From Niallia nealsonii (GTDB taxonomy: Bacteria > Bacillota > Bacilli > Bacillales > Cytobacillaceae): 64,000 nucleotides of DNA. Positions within the stretch are counted from its first letter, which is position 1, and each line of letters begins with the position of its first letter. The stretch covers positions 186,001-250,000 of the forward strand of contig NZ_PISE01000003.1 in assembly GCF_002835805.1 (NCBI RefSeq). The letters are read 5' to 3'. Positions 56,666 to 64,000 of the stretch are shown here, one piece after another. The notes under the pieces were generated by a model that was not told the DNA's origin, searched no databases, and saw only the letters and a list, made by a program, of their open reading frames with translations. The position numbers and the translations under genes are program-made.

Positions 56666-56721
56666 TTACTCCTCCGTCTTCCTTTATAATGTCATTAGGG
56701 AAAAAATATGGAGGGGTAAAA

Positions 56722-58566
56722 ATGACTAATTATACAGAACTTATTAGGGAATTCGAAGAGATTATGAAAAGTGATAATCCAGACTATATTCAGGAGAATG
56801 CGAATGTGGATGGCCTTTCTCCAATGGGGCATATGATGCATTTTGCTGCTTCTTCGTCAAAGCATTATACGATTGAAAACCTTCTTTCCGAGGAAGTGAA
56901 GACTGCCTATAAAGAGGGATACATACATATACATGATCTGGATTTTTATTCTTCTGGCACAACTACCTGCTGCCAGATTCCTTTGGGGAAACTATTAGAA
57001 GATGGATTTAATACAGGACATGGATATATGCGAGAGCCGAATAGCATTATGAGTGCAATGGCGCTAACATCTATCATTTTGCAGGCAAATCAAAACCAGC
57101 AGCATGGGGGACAAGCAATTCCTATGCTAGATTATGATTTGGCTCCATATATAAAAAAGACATATGAAAAACATCGAATGAATTTGCAAAATTTTATAGA
57201 GACAAAAGAGGAATTAGAAAAACAAGCATGGGAATGGACAAAAAAAGACACATTTCAAGCTTGTGAAGCTTTTATTCATAATTGCAATAGCATGAACTCT
57301 CGGGGCGGGGGTCAAACTCCTTTTGTGTCTGTTAATTTAGGAACAGATACTTCAAAAGAGGGGGCAATGCTCACAAGATGCTTATTAAAAGCTGTACAAG
57401 CAGGATTGGGAAAAGGTGAGACGCCAATTTTTCCAATTGTTGTATTTAAAGTAAAGGAAGGAATTAATTATGCACCACAGGACCCAAATTATGCTTTATT
57501 TGATTTGGCTCTTGAAACAACAAGCAAAAGACTTTTTCCTAATTTTGTTTTTTTAGATGCCACGTTTAATTCCAAATATTACGATGGCACTCCACAGTCG
57601 GAAATAGCTACGATGGGATGCAGAACAAGAGTGATGGGCAATATTCATGGAAAAGAACAATCAGTAGGAAGAGGAAATTTATCTTTTACGAGCATTAATC
57701 TGCCTTTGCTTGCATTAGAAACAGGTTCTATTGAACAGTTTTTTATTGAGTTGCAGAAGTACTGCCAAGTTGTGGTTAGACAATTATGGGAGCGGTATAG
57801 ATATCAAAGTACAAAAAAGGCAGCAAATTTTAAATTTCTTTACACGCAAGGAGTATGGGCAGATGGAGAAAAGTTAAAGCTTGATGATCATTTAGCAGAA
57901 ACATTAAAACAAGGCACATTATCCATTGGATTTGTCGGTTTAGCAGAATGTTTGGTAGCTTTATTAGGTGTTCATCATGGGGAAAGTATGGATGCGTATG
58001 AGTTAGGGGTTCAGATAGTTAAAAAGATGCAATTATACACTGATGAAGCAACAATAGAGTACGGTCTAAACTATTCTTTGATTGCGACACCTGCAGAATC
58101 ATTTGCTGGAAAAGCGTTGAGAATTACAAAAAAGAAGTTTGGCTATATAAAGGGAGTTACAGATCGAGAGTATTTTACAAATAGTTTTCATATTCCTGTC
58201 TATTATCCTATTAGAGCATTGGAAAAGATACAAAAAGAAGCTGTATTCCATGAATTAACTGATGGAGGACATATAACATATGTGGAGTTGAATGGTGATG
58301 CAAGCAAAAATATAGATGCAGTAAAAACGATTGTTTGTGCCATGAAGGAAGCAGGCATTGGTTATGGAAGCATTAATCATCCAGTTGATCGATGTCTATC
58401 ATGTGGATATTCTGGAATTATTAATAGGGATTGTCCAAGCTGCGGAGAAAAAATGGAACAGAATATAGAAAGAATACGCAGAATTACTGGATATCTTGTT
58501 GGATCATTGGATAAATGGAATACAGCAAAACGTGCAGAAGAGCGGGAACGAGTGAAACATCAATGA
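56722..58566 (+). CDS. nrdD: Anaerobic ribonucleoside-triphosphate reductase
   Basis: 614 residues. GGAGGGG lies before ATG 56722; upstream in-frame ATGs are rejected because the NrdR boxes lie inside that stretch. Visible: NSRGGGQTPFVSVNLG, the substrate-channel region; CLSCGYSG and CPSCGEK, the C-terminal zinc site; and RRITGYLVG with the glycyl radical Gly near residue 590. Makes deoxynucleotides without oxygen. nrdG overlaps its stop codon. Confidence 0.95.
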   Translation: MTNYTELIREFEEIMKSDNPDYIQENANVDGLSPMGHMMHFAASSSKHYTIENLLSEEVKTAYKEGYIHIHDLDFYSSGTTTCCQIPLGKLLEDGFNTGHGYMREPNSIMSAMALTSIILQANQNQQHGGQAIPMLDYDLAPYIKKTYEKHRMNLQNFIETKEELEKQAWEWTKKDTFQACEAFIHNCNSMNSRGGGQTPFVSVNLGTDTSKEGAMLTRCLLKAVQAGLGKGETPIFPIVVFKVKEGINYAPQDPNYALFDLALETTSKRLFPNFVFLDATFNSKYYDGTPQSEIATMGCRTRVMGNIHGKEQSVGRGNLSFTSINLPLLALETGSIEQFFIELQKYCQVVVRQLWERYRYQSTKKAANFKFLYTQGVWADGEKLKLDDHLAETLKQGTLSIGFVGLAECLVALLGVHHGESMDAYELGVQIVKKMQLYTDEATIEYGLNYSLIATPAESFAGKALRITKKKFGYIKGVTDREYFTNSFHIPVYYPIRALEKIQKEAVFHELTDGGHITYVELNGDASKNIDAVKTIVCAMKEAGIGYGSINHPVDRCLSCGYSGIINRDCPSCGEKMEQNIERIRRITGYLVGSLDKWNTAKRAEERERVKHQ

Positions 58567-59048
58567 AAGTAATAACAATTATTCATGATAGTATTGTAGA
58601 TGGTCCTGGTTTAAGAAGTACGGTCTTTTTTGCTGGCTGCCCTCACCATTGCTTCGGCTGCCATAATCCTAAAAGCTGGGTTGAAAACTTTGGTGCAAGC
58701 CGTTCGGTGGATGACATTTATGAAGAACTGATGATGAATACATTAACAAATATTACATTCAGCGGGGGAGAGCCTCTTCTTCAATTAGATGAACTTATTA
58801 TTTTGGCAAAAAAATTAAAGCAAAGGAGAAAAAATATCTGGTGCTATACTGGATATAAGTGGGAGAATCTGGTGAACCTACATGGGGCAAAGTTTCTGGA
58901 GTTTTGTTCTGAGATAGATATATTAGTGGATGGTCCATTTATTTTGCAAAAAAGAGATTTAGCGCTTTTATTTAAAGGAAGCAGTAATCAGCGCTTGATA
59001 GATTGCCAAAAAAGTTTGCTTGAAAATAAACTTGTCTTATATGAATAA
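58563..59048 (+). CDS. nrdG: Anaerobic ribonucleotide reductase activating protein (radical SAM)
   Basis: 161 residues. Radical SAM cluster C26-x3-C30-x2-C33 in FFAGCPHHCFGCHN and FSGGEPLLQ (GGE motif). It generates the glycyl radical on NrdD. ATG 58563 overlaps the nrdD stop in ATGA, a coupling arrangement, so the in-frame start at 58515 is not used. Confidence 0.95.
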   Translation: MKVITIIHDSIVDGPGLRSTVFFAGCPHHCFGCHNPKSWVENFGASRSVDDIYEELMMNTLTNITFSGGEPLLQLDELIILAKKLKQRRKNIWCYTGYKWENLVNLHGAKFLEFCSEIDILVDGPFILQKRDLALLFKGSSNQRLIDCQKSLLENKLVLYE

Positions 59049-59079
59049 TGGTATTAAGGAAATCTCTAATAATAAAAAC

Positions 59080-59132
59080 TTGATATAACACTAAAAGGTG
59101 TTATAATGAATGTAACCAAAAGGTGTTATATT
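59080..59132 (+). promoter_or_regulatory. Promoter and repeat operator of the SRPBCC-ArsR operon
   Basis: TTGATA (59080-59085), 16-bp spacer, TATAAT (59102-59107). ATAACACTAAAAGGTGTTAT is an inverted repeat lying between and over these boxes, and AAAAGGTGTTATA recurs a second time downstream (about 59118-59130). This suits a small repressor such as the ArsR protein encoded in the operon. Confidence 0.7.
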
Positions 59133-59145
59133 TTAAAAGGAATGG

Positions 59146-59583
59146 GTGTTTACTTTGAGTGAAAAAGTACAGGATATTGTTCAGAAGATAGTAATAAATG
59201 CATCAATAGAAAAGGTATGGAAAAAAGCTGCAACATCTGAAGGAATAGCAGCATGGTTTATGCCAAATGACTTTCAGTTAGAAGAAGGGCACAAATTTCA
59301 TTTGCATGGTCCCTTTGGGCCGTCCCCTTGTAAAGTAATAGAAGTAGATCCACCGAAAAAATTAACCTTTACTTGGGATCTAGATGGTTGGATTGTGTCT
59401 TTTTTATTAACAGAATTGGAAAACAATAGAACTGAATTTACCGTTATTCATGGGGGATGGAAAGAATCTGATAAAACGGTTGAAAAAGCAAATGAAAAAG
59501 CATCTGTTATTCGCGATCGCATGAATGGCGGATGGGAGCAGATTGTTGCTAAGCTGAAAGCAGCTATAGAGAGCAATGGATAA
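59146..59583 (+). CDS. SRPBCC (AHSA1-like) domain protein
   Basis: 145 residues with a START/Bet v1-like fold: INASIEKVWKKAATSEGIAAWFMPNDF, FGPSPCKVIEVDPPKKLTFTWDLDGW, FTVIHGGWKE, GGWEQIVAKLK. Likely binds a hydrophobic ligand; function unknown. GTG start with AAAGG 5 bases upstream; TTG 59155 is an alternative. Overlaps the ArsR gene by 8 bases. In many Bacilli the ArsR gene comes first. Confidence 0.88.
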   Translation: MFTLSEKVQDIVQKIVINASIEKVWKKAATSEGIAAWFMPNDFQLEEGHKFHLHGPFGPSPCKVIEVDPPKKLTFTWDLDGWIVSFLLTELENNRTEFTVIHGGWKESDKTVEKANEKASVIRDRMNGGWEQIVAKLKAAIESNG

Positions 59584-59899
59584 TACAGCAAAAAAACATG
59601 ATGTTTATCAGGCAATAGCGGATCCTACAAGAAGAAAGGTAATGGAATTATTAGCAAAACAAGATTTAGCAATTACAGATATTGCAGAACAATTTCCAAT
59701 AAGCCGCACAGCAATTGTGAAACATCTGCATATTTTATCAGAAGCAAAACTTGTCACTTCTAAAAAAGCCGGGCGGGAAAAGCTTTATACACTTTCCTCT
59801 GAACCATTAGCGGATGTAAAAGAATGGATTTCATATTATGAACGTTTCTGGGAAAATAAATTATCCATGTTAAAACATTTAGTAGAAAATGAAGATTAA
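59576..59899 (+). CDS. ArsR-family transcriptional regulator
   Basis: 107 residues: winged helix YQAIADPTRRKVMELLAKQDLAITDIAEQFPISRTAIVKHLHILSEAKLV. No metal-binding Cys motif (ELCVCDL) is present, so it belongs to the non-metal ArsR group often paired with SRPBCC proteins. It probably controls its own operon through the repeats at 59093-59132. A terminator follows. Confidence 0.92.
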   Translation: MDNTAKKHDVYQAIADPTRRKVMELLAKQDLAITDIAEQFPISRTAIVKHLHILSEAKLVTSKKAGREKLYTLSSEPLADVKEWISYYERFWENKLSMLKHLVENED

Positions 59900-59903
59900 T
59901 AAC

Positions 59904-59939
59904 AAAAAAGGTCATGTCTTATGCACATGACCTTTTTTA
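59904..59939 (+). terminator. Terminator of the SRPBCC-ArsR operon
   Basis: AAAAAAGGTCATGT / ACATGACCTTTTTT stem with a 7-base loop. Confidence 0.92.
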
Positions 59940-59942
59940 ACC

Positions 59943-59988
59943 GGCATTAACGGCAGTAAAACCCCCACTGATTGAAGTTTCACTTTAT
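59943..59988. repeat. Structured dispersed repeat, short copy C
   Basis: Only the ends of copy A remain: GGCATTAACGGCAGTAAAA joined to CCCCCACTGATTGAAGTTTC and ACTTTAT. The interior with the stems is deleted. Shows that the ends are conserved as a unit. Confidence 0.7.
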
Positions 59989-60009
59989 GCCTAATATGAA
60001 AGGAAGCAT

Positions 60010-60528
60010 TTATAGTGGAGTATTGGTTATTTGATTAGCAGAACGTTTCCAAATAGTTTTTCTCAAATAAGGAATGACCCATCTATCTAAGCCATAGTAA
60101 CCTGCATTCAGACCAGCAGTCAGGAGAAAAACGCTTAATAGAATATCTGTTGGATTATGAGAAATGGTGCCTGCAAGCAGAAAGGAGAAATTCATTAAAC
60201 ATCCAAAAAAGGCAGCGGCAGTTGTTAAACATCCGAGTATTATTCCTAATCCAACTAATACTTCACCTATAGGAATAAGAGTATTGAATAGTCCTACATT
60301 CGGAAGCGCGAAGCCATCAATAAAAGTGGTGTACCAGCCATATACTGCAGTGCCATCAGGTCCTTTCACAGGATTATTGACCGCATTCGCTAAAAATCCC
60401 CCTGCATCAAAACTGCCCCCCGTTAATTTCCCCCAGCCAGAAGTAAGCCAAGAATAACCTAGATATAATCGAAGAATCGTTAAAATCCCTGCTGCAATTT
60501 TATTTTCTCTAATAAAAGAAACGAACAT
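60010..60528 (-). CDS. DoxX family membrane protein
   Basis: 172 residues, four membrane helices (AAGILTILRLYLGYSWLTSGWGKL; LIPIGEVLVGLGIILGCLTTAAAFFGCLMNFSFLLAGT). Opening GWGKLTGG and the DoxX core match the family linked to redox or thiol stress. GGAGAG lies before the ATG. A TGTGA-N6-TCACA palindrome lies about 90 bases upstream. Not part of the B. subtilis gene order here. Confidence 0.9.
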   Translation of the reverse strand: MFVSFIRENKIAAGILTILRLYLGYSWLTSGWGKLTGGSFDAGGFLANAVNNPVKGPDGTAVYGWYTTFIDGFALPNVGLFNTLIPIGEVLVGLGIILGCLTTAAAFFGCLMNFSFLLAGTISHNPTDILLSVFLLTAGLNAGYYGLDRWVIPYLRKTIWKRSANQITNTPL

Positions 60529-60611
60529 AAAAAATCTCTCCTTTTTAAAAGATATAGTAAATGATGATTACACATTAAATATAACAAAAAAAGAAGAAAA
60601 TAAAATAATAA

Positions 60612-60627
60612 TGTGATTAATTTCACA
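60612..60627 (-). promoter_or_regulatory. Fnr/Rex-like palindrome upstream of doxX
   Basis: TGTGATTAATTTCACA, a perfect TGTGA-N6-TCACA site (Fnr/CRP-type). Read as ATGTGATTAATTTCACAA it also resembles a Rex site. A second, wider repeat TTCACAAAT (60622) / ATTTGTGAA (60651) overlaps. A TATATT -10-like box lies on the minus strand at 60578-60583, putting the palindrome near -48. Confidence 0.6.
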
Positions 60628-60720
60628 AATGGAACATAATCTTTTGAACAATTTGTGAATATCTTTTTGGTTTGGTTCCAAATGAGCGGTGCAGTGAATA
60701 GAATACAGGAGTTTTGGCAT

Positions 60721-60763
60721 AAAAAAACGCTCTTTTATGCCTGTTAAGGTTAAAAGAGCGTTT
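60721..60763 (-). terminator. Terminator of the MarR-HlyD-MFS operon
   Basis: Minus strand AAACGCTCTTTTA / TAAAAGAGCGTTT, 13-bp stem, followed by TTTT. Confidence 0.9.
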
Positions 60764-60767
60764 AGAT

Positions 60768-62609
60768 TTATTTAGATGCTTTTGCAGTAGCAGATCTTCT
60801 AATGAAAAAAGCTAATATCAAAGCAACTACTGTGATTCCTGTTGCGACAATAAATGCATCATTTATACCATTAATGGTAGACTGTTGTGCAGCTTTTCCA
60901 TAAATAGTGGAGATAGCTAATGCATTGCCTGAGCTTGCTGGAAGACCTGCAAGTGCAGAAAATCCTTGGCCAAGCTGTGCCATTTTTTCCGCAATATAAG
61001 GATTATCGCTTGTAATAATATTATGATAGTTGGCTGTATGAAACTGAGTACGATTTGTCATTACCGTAACCAAAAATGCAGTTCCGATACTTCCAGCAAC
61101 TGTTCTTGCTGTATTAGAAGCAGCTGTTCCATGACTTGTTAAATGGAGAGGCAGCTGATTCATGCCTTCTGTCATAACGGTCATCATAATAAAGGACATG
61201 CCGAACATCCGGAAAATATATAGCATCATAATATGGGCATAAGTTGTTTGCATGGTTAATTGTGTAAAGCCCCATGTTGTCAGAACCGTAATAATCAGAC
61301 CAAAGATTGCAAGTGGTCGAGCTCCCATCTTATCAAACAGTTTACCAGCAATAGGAGACATAATCCCCATGATTACTGCACCAGGGAGCATTAATAAACC
61401 AGATTGAAGTGCTGTAAATCCTCTGATGTTCTGCAAGTAGATAGGAAGCAAGAGCATTCCAGCAAACATGGCCATATTCACAACCATACTTACAACAGTC
61501 GTTAAAGCATAAATATCATATTTGAATACGCGCAAATCCAGCATTGGTGTGTCTGTCGTAAACTCTCTCCAGACAAATAAAATTAAAAACACAATCCCTA
61601 TAAGAAGAGAGATAACAACCGTTTTGCTGTCCCATCCATCATTTCCTGCTTCACTGAATCCGTAAAGAAGGAAACCTAATCCAACAGTAGAGGTGATAAA
61701 ACCCAAAGTATCAAATTTAGGATTGGTGATTTTTGTAACATTTTTCATCCAAAGAACAGCAATAATGATATCAATTATTCCAAATGGGATAACAATATCA
61801 AATAAGACTCTCCATGAGTAGTGGCCGATTAGCCAACCAGATAATGTGGGCCCGATTGCTGGTGCAAAAATCATAGCTACACCCATGAGTCCCATTGCCG
61901 CACCTCTTTTTTCTGGAGGAAAGATCGTTAAGAAAACGGTCATTAACAATGGCATAATAACGCCTGCTCCAGCTGCCTGAATAACGCGGCCAATCATGAG
62001 CATAGAAAATCCCGTTGATATGGAACAAACTAATGAACCAATCGTAAAGGCAGTCATGGCTAGTATTAAAAGCTTTCTTGTTCCTAACTTGTTTATTAGA
62101 AATGGTGTAATGGGAATAAAGATGCCATTTGTCAGCATATAGCCAGTAGATAGCCACTGAACGGTACTCGTTGATACACCTAAATCATTCATAATATGAG
62201 GAATAGCTACATTTAATAAAGTTTGATTGAGAATAGCTACAAATGCGCCAAGCATTACTGCTGCAATAATTTTGCCTCGGCCACCCTCAAAATCCATACT
62301 AAAATCTTTTTGTTCTTTTGGTTTATTAGAAGCAGTGTTTGTTTTTTTCGTTGCAGCATCACTAGGATCACTTATATATTCTAATGCAGGTTCTGTTATA
62401 GCAGATGTCTGCATCGTTTCTTTCATTGTATTATCCATTGATTGAATCGACTCAGGTTCTGCTGTGTCGTTATTTGTCCATTCATCTTTGCCTGTAATAG
62501 GTTGAGACGAATCGAATGTGGAGCGTTTATTTCTTTTTCGAATCATGTAGTTTACTACAATTAATAATAAAACACTGATTACAGCATAACTTGCGATATA
62601 TATGGTCAT
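60768..62609 (-). CDS. DHA2-family MFS drug exporter with N-terminal extension
   Basis: 613 residues, about 14 membrane helices; the DHA2 part begins near residue 107 (GKIIAAVMLGAFVAILNQTLLNVAIPHIMNDLG) and has motif WLSTGYMLTNGIFIPITPFL. Before it are a single membrane helix (IASYAVISVLLLIVVNYMI) and about 70 polar Ser/Thr/Glu-rich residues, which ordinary EmrB homologues lack. AGGTGAT precedes ATG 62609, which supports the long form. Partner of the HlyD protein encoded upstream. Confidence 0.93.
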   Translation of the reverse strand: MTIYIASYAVISVLLLIVVNYMIRKRNKRSTFDSSQPITGKDEWTNNDTAEPESIQSMDNTMKETMQTSAITEPALEYISDPSDAATKKTNTASNKPKEQKDFSMDFEGGRGKIIAAVMLGAFVAILNQTLLNVAIPHIMNDLGVSTSTVQWLSTGYMLTNGIFIPITPFLINKLGTRKLLILAMTAFTIGSLVCSISTGFSMLMIGRVIQAAGAGVIMPLLMTVFLTIFPPEKRGAAMGLMGVAMIFAPAIGPTLSGWLIGHYSWRVLFDIVIPFGIIDIIIAVLWMKNVTKITNPKFDTLGFITSTVGLGFLLYGFSEAGNDGWDSKTVVISLLIGIVFLILFVWREFTTDTPMLDLRVFKYDIYALTTVVSMVVNMAMFAGMLLLPIYLQNIRGFTALQSGLLMLPGAVIMGIMSPIAGKLFDKMGARPLAIFGLIITVLTTWGFTQLTMQTTYAHIMMLYIFRMFGMSFIMMTVMTEGMNQLPLHLTSHGTAASNTARTVAGSIGTAFLVTVMTNRTQFHTANYHNIITSDNPYIAEKMAQLGQGFSALAGLPASSGNALAISTIYGKAAQQSTINGINDAFIVATGITVVALILAFFIRRSATAKASK

Positions 62610-62617
62610 GTCATCAC

Positions 62618-63268
62618 CTACTTATGGATTCGCACAGTTACATTCATACCAGGTACTAGATCTAAACCACCGTAATTATCAATGGAGATTTTAACAGGAA
62701 TAACTTGTGTTTCTTTCGTATAGTTTCCAGAACTATTGCTTGTTGGAAGAAGAGAGAATGTTGCTGATGTTGCTAACCCTAATGAATCAACTTTACCTGT
62801 TAAAGTAGTATCAGGATATGCATCAACATATAAGTCAACATCTTGCCCAATTTTTACATCGTTTAGATCTGTTTCGTCTACATTGGCTGTTACCCAAAGA
62901 TTGCTCATATCATAGCTTTTTGCAAGAGATGTACCAGCAGCTACATAAGAATTTTCTACTGCGCTTGATTGTACAATTGTGCTGTTGGCAGGAACAGCAA
63001 CATGCATATCAACTGTACCTGTTTCTGTTGTTACTTTAATTGTTCCAATTTTGTCATTTTTATTAAAATGATCGCTAACATTTCCATCCCATGATGTTAA
63101 TTTTCCAGATGCAGGTGCAGCGATGCTGATTTGTTGCCCAGCAATTTGTGCATTGTCAGTAGAAATATAAGAAACTGATTTATCATAAAAATAATATCCT
63201 GTAAAGCCACCACCTACTAAAACAATCAGCAGAATGATGTTGATTAAAATCATACGTTTTGCGTTCAT
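62618..63268 (-). CDS. EmrA/HlyD-family membrane fusion protein
   Basis: 216 residues: one N-terminal membrane helix (ILINIILLIVLVGGGFTGYYFY), the barrel-sandwich start VSYISTDNAQIAGQQISIAAPASGKL and C-terminal beta domain (TLTGKVDSLG...VIPVKISIDN...LVPGMNVTVRI). It lacks the long coiled coil of EmrA, as expected for a monoderm. It starts at the MarR stop (TAATG overlap). Confidence 0.92.
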   Translation of the reverse strand: MNAKRMILINIILLIVLVGGGFTGYYFYDKSVSYISTDNAQIAGQQISIAAPASGKLTSWDGNVSDHFNKNDKIGTIKVTTETGTVDMHVAVPANSTIVQSSAVENSYVAAGTSLAKSYDMSNLWVTANVDETDLNDVKIGQDVDLYVDAYPDTTLTGKVDSLGLATSATFSLLPTSNSSGNYTKETQVIPVKISIDNYGGLDLVPGMNVTVRIHK

Positions 63269-63717
63269 TAATAAATGTCCTCCCTAGCGGTTAAAATAGA
63301 TAAGATTTGATTGTTCAAAGATAAAAGTTTATTTATATCTTCTTTTGGCATATTCATTATTTTATGCATTTTTTCGGATACAACAGTTTTTCCTTCAAAT
63401 AGTTGCTTTAAAGTTTCTTGTCCCTTGTCAGTCAGTTTGAGATTAACCGCACGGCGGTCAGTTGATGGAATGGTCCGTTCGACTAAACCTTGGTGAACCA
63501 GGCGATCAATGACACCACTAACTGTACTTTTTGTTAATCGCAAAATCTCGGCAAGTTCTCCTAATCCGGTATTAGGGTGAGCTGATATTCGATACATTGT
63601 TTTTAATTGGACGACTGTTATTCCCATTCTTTCTGCATCTACTTTAAGAAGCTGAAAATAAGCCTTGTTAATATTCGCATACGAACGTAGAAGTTCATTA
63701 TTTAAAGCGTCTTTCAT
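63268..63717 (-). CDS. MarR-family transcriptional regulator
   Basis: 149 residues: winged helix LAEILRLTKSTVSGVIDRLVHQGLVERTIPSTDRRAVNLKLTDKGQ. AAAGGAG is 7 bases before the ATG. It heads the efflux operon and is probably its repressor, released by a toxic ligand. Its leader has a palindromic operator and its own 5' coding region a near copy of it. Confidence 0.94.
   Translation of the reverse strand: MKDALNNELLRSYANINKAYFQLLKVDAERMGITVVQLKTMYRISAHPNTGLGELAEILRLTKSTVSGVIDRLVHQGLVERTIPSTDRRAVNLKLTDKGQETLKQLFEGKTVVSEKMHKIMNMPKEDINKLLSLNNQILSILTAREDIY
63671..63687 (-). promoter_or_regulatory. Operator-like sequence inside the MarR coding region
   Basis: ATATTCGCATACGAACG lies in about codons 11-16 of the MarR gene and differs from the upstream operator ATATTCGTATACGAACT at two bases only. 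A second repressor site 90-odd bases away would allow looping or roadblock control. Confidence 0.45.
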
Positions 63718-63747
63718 ATCACGTCTCCTTTAGAAATTAATATTTTT

Positions 63748-63805
63748 AGTTCGAGGGCGAAATATTCGTATACGAACTATCATAGAAACAACGTCCTTTT
63801 GTCTA
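63748..63805 (-). promoter_or_regulatory. Promoter and palindromic operator of the MarR-HlyD-MFS operon
   Basis: TTCGTATACGAA (63765-63776) is a perfect 12-bp palindrome; an outer pair TAGTTCG / CGAACTA adds to it. On the minus strand a -10 TATGAT lies right next to it and a weak -35 TTTAGA or TTAGAC lies 16-17 bp further up. Repressor bound here would block transcription. The bases after 63805 to 64000 show no gene. Confidence 0.7.
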
Positions 63806-64000
63806 AACATAAAAATGGTTCCATTTTCTTCGGATTAATAATAAGGAGGCAACATGAAAGATACATGAAATAAAAATGAAAAATGCATTAAGAAATTAAA
63901 TTCTGTAGAAAATAAAATAGGGTTTCGTTGAAAAGAAGTAGATAAGCTATATATATAAAGTAAAAATCGGAAAAAATCAAATATACTGAAATAAAATTTT

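Overview
The window is a stretch of chromosome from an endospore-forming, low-GC Bacillaceae. The gene order follows Bacillus subtilis from yjaU to yjcH almost gene for gene: yjaU-yjaV-med-comZ, fabH-fabF, yjaZ, yjbA-trpS-oppABCDF-yjbC-spx, mecA-coiA-pepF, yjbH-yjbI-yjbJ-yjbK-yjbL-yjbM-nadK-yjbO-prpE, yjbQ, fabI-cotO-cotZ, yjcA/yjcZ/spoVIF, yjcD, yjcF-yjcG-yjcH. The DNA is clearly A+T-rich. A Niallia / 'Bacillus circulans'-like organism is my best guess, but this is an inference from gene content, not a proven assignment.

Layout. (1) 0.25-3.2 kb: the competence-linked yjaU-yjaV-med-comZ cluster; yjaU looks frameshifted near its end. (2) 3.2-10.7 kb: an accessory block for sorbitol (glucitol) use. 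It holds sorbitol-6-P dehydrogenase, a PRD/EIIB/EIIA-type activator, GutM, PTS EIIC, EIIBC and EIIA, a fructose-6-P aldolase/transaldolase and a Cof-type phosphatase. A 20-bp palindrome, a -10 box and a cre-like site precede it. (3) 10.7-14.5 kb: a small unknown gene, fabH-fabF behind a FapR-type operator, and a Fur-family regulator with an overlapping tiny zinc-ribbon ORF. (4) 14.6-24.2 kb: yjaZ (frameshift at its start codon), yjbA, trpS with a T-box leader, and the oligopeptide permease operon. (5) 24.3-34.1 kb: a stress/competence hub with yjbC, spx behind an ECF-type promoter, mecA, cls, coiA and pepF, the RoxS/RsaE small RNA with Rex-like boxes, and the Spx adaptor gene yjbH with the globin gene yjbI. 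(6) 34.3-44.3 kb: transglycosylase, CYTH protein, alarmone synthetase, NAD kinase, pseudouridine synthase, PrpE, MgtE, a CPA2 antiporter and FapR-controlled fabI. (7) 44.3-54.4 kb: sporulation genes (cotO, cotZ, yjcA, a 36-residue Lys/Cys protein, a lipoprotein-spoVAC-spoVAD-spoVAEb-DUF421 operon, yjcZ, spoVIF), then yjcD helicase and a second DUF421 protein. (8) 54.6-64 kb: yjcF-yjcG-yjcH, nrdDG behind two NrdR boxes, an SRPBCC-ArsR pair, DoxX behind an Fnr/Rex-like palindrome, and a MarR-HlyD-MFS drug-efflux operon with its own palindromic operator.

Several parts work together. Spx, its degradation adaptor YjbH, MecA, Med, ComZ and CoiA link disulfide stress, proteolysis and competence. FapR-type sites tie fabHF and fabI into one regulon. 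Rex-, Fnr- and NrdR-type sites mark RoxS, doxX and nrdDG as candidate redox or anaerobic targets. Three copies of one structured intergenic repeat and one GC-rich Bacillus-type repeat are scattered through the window. No phage, IS transposase, CRISPR array, tRNA or rRNA was seen.
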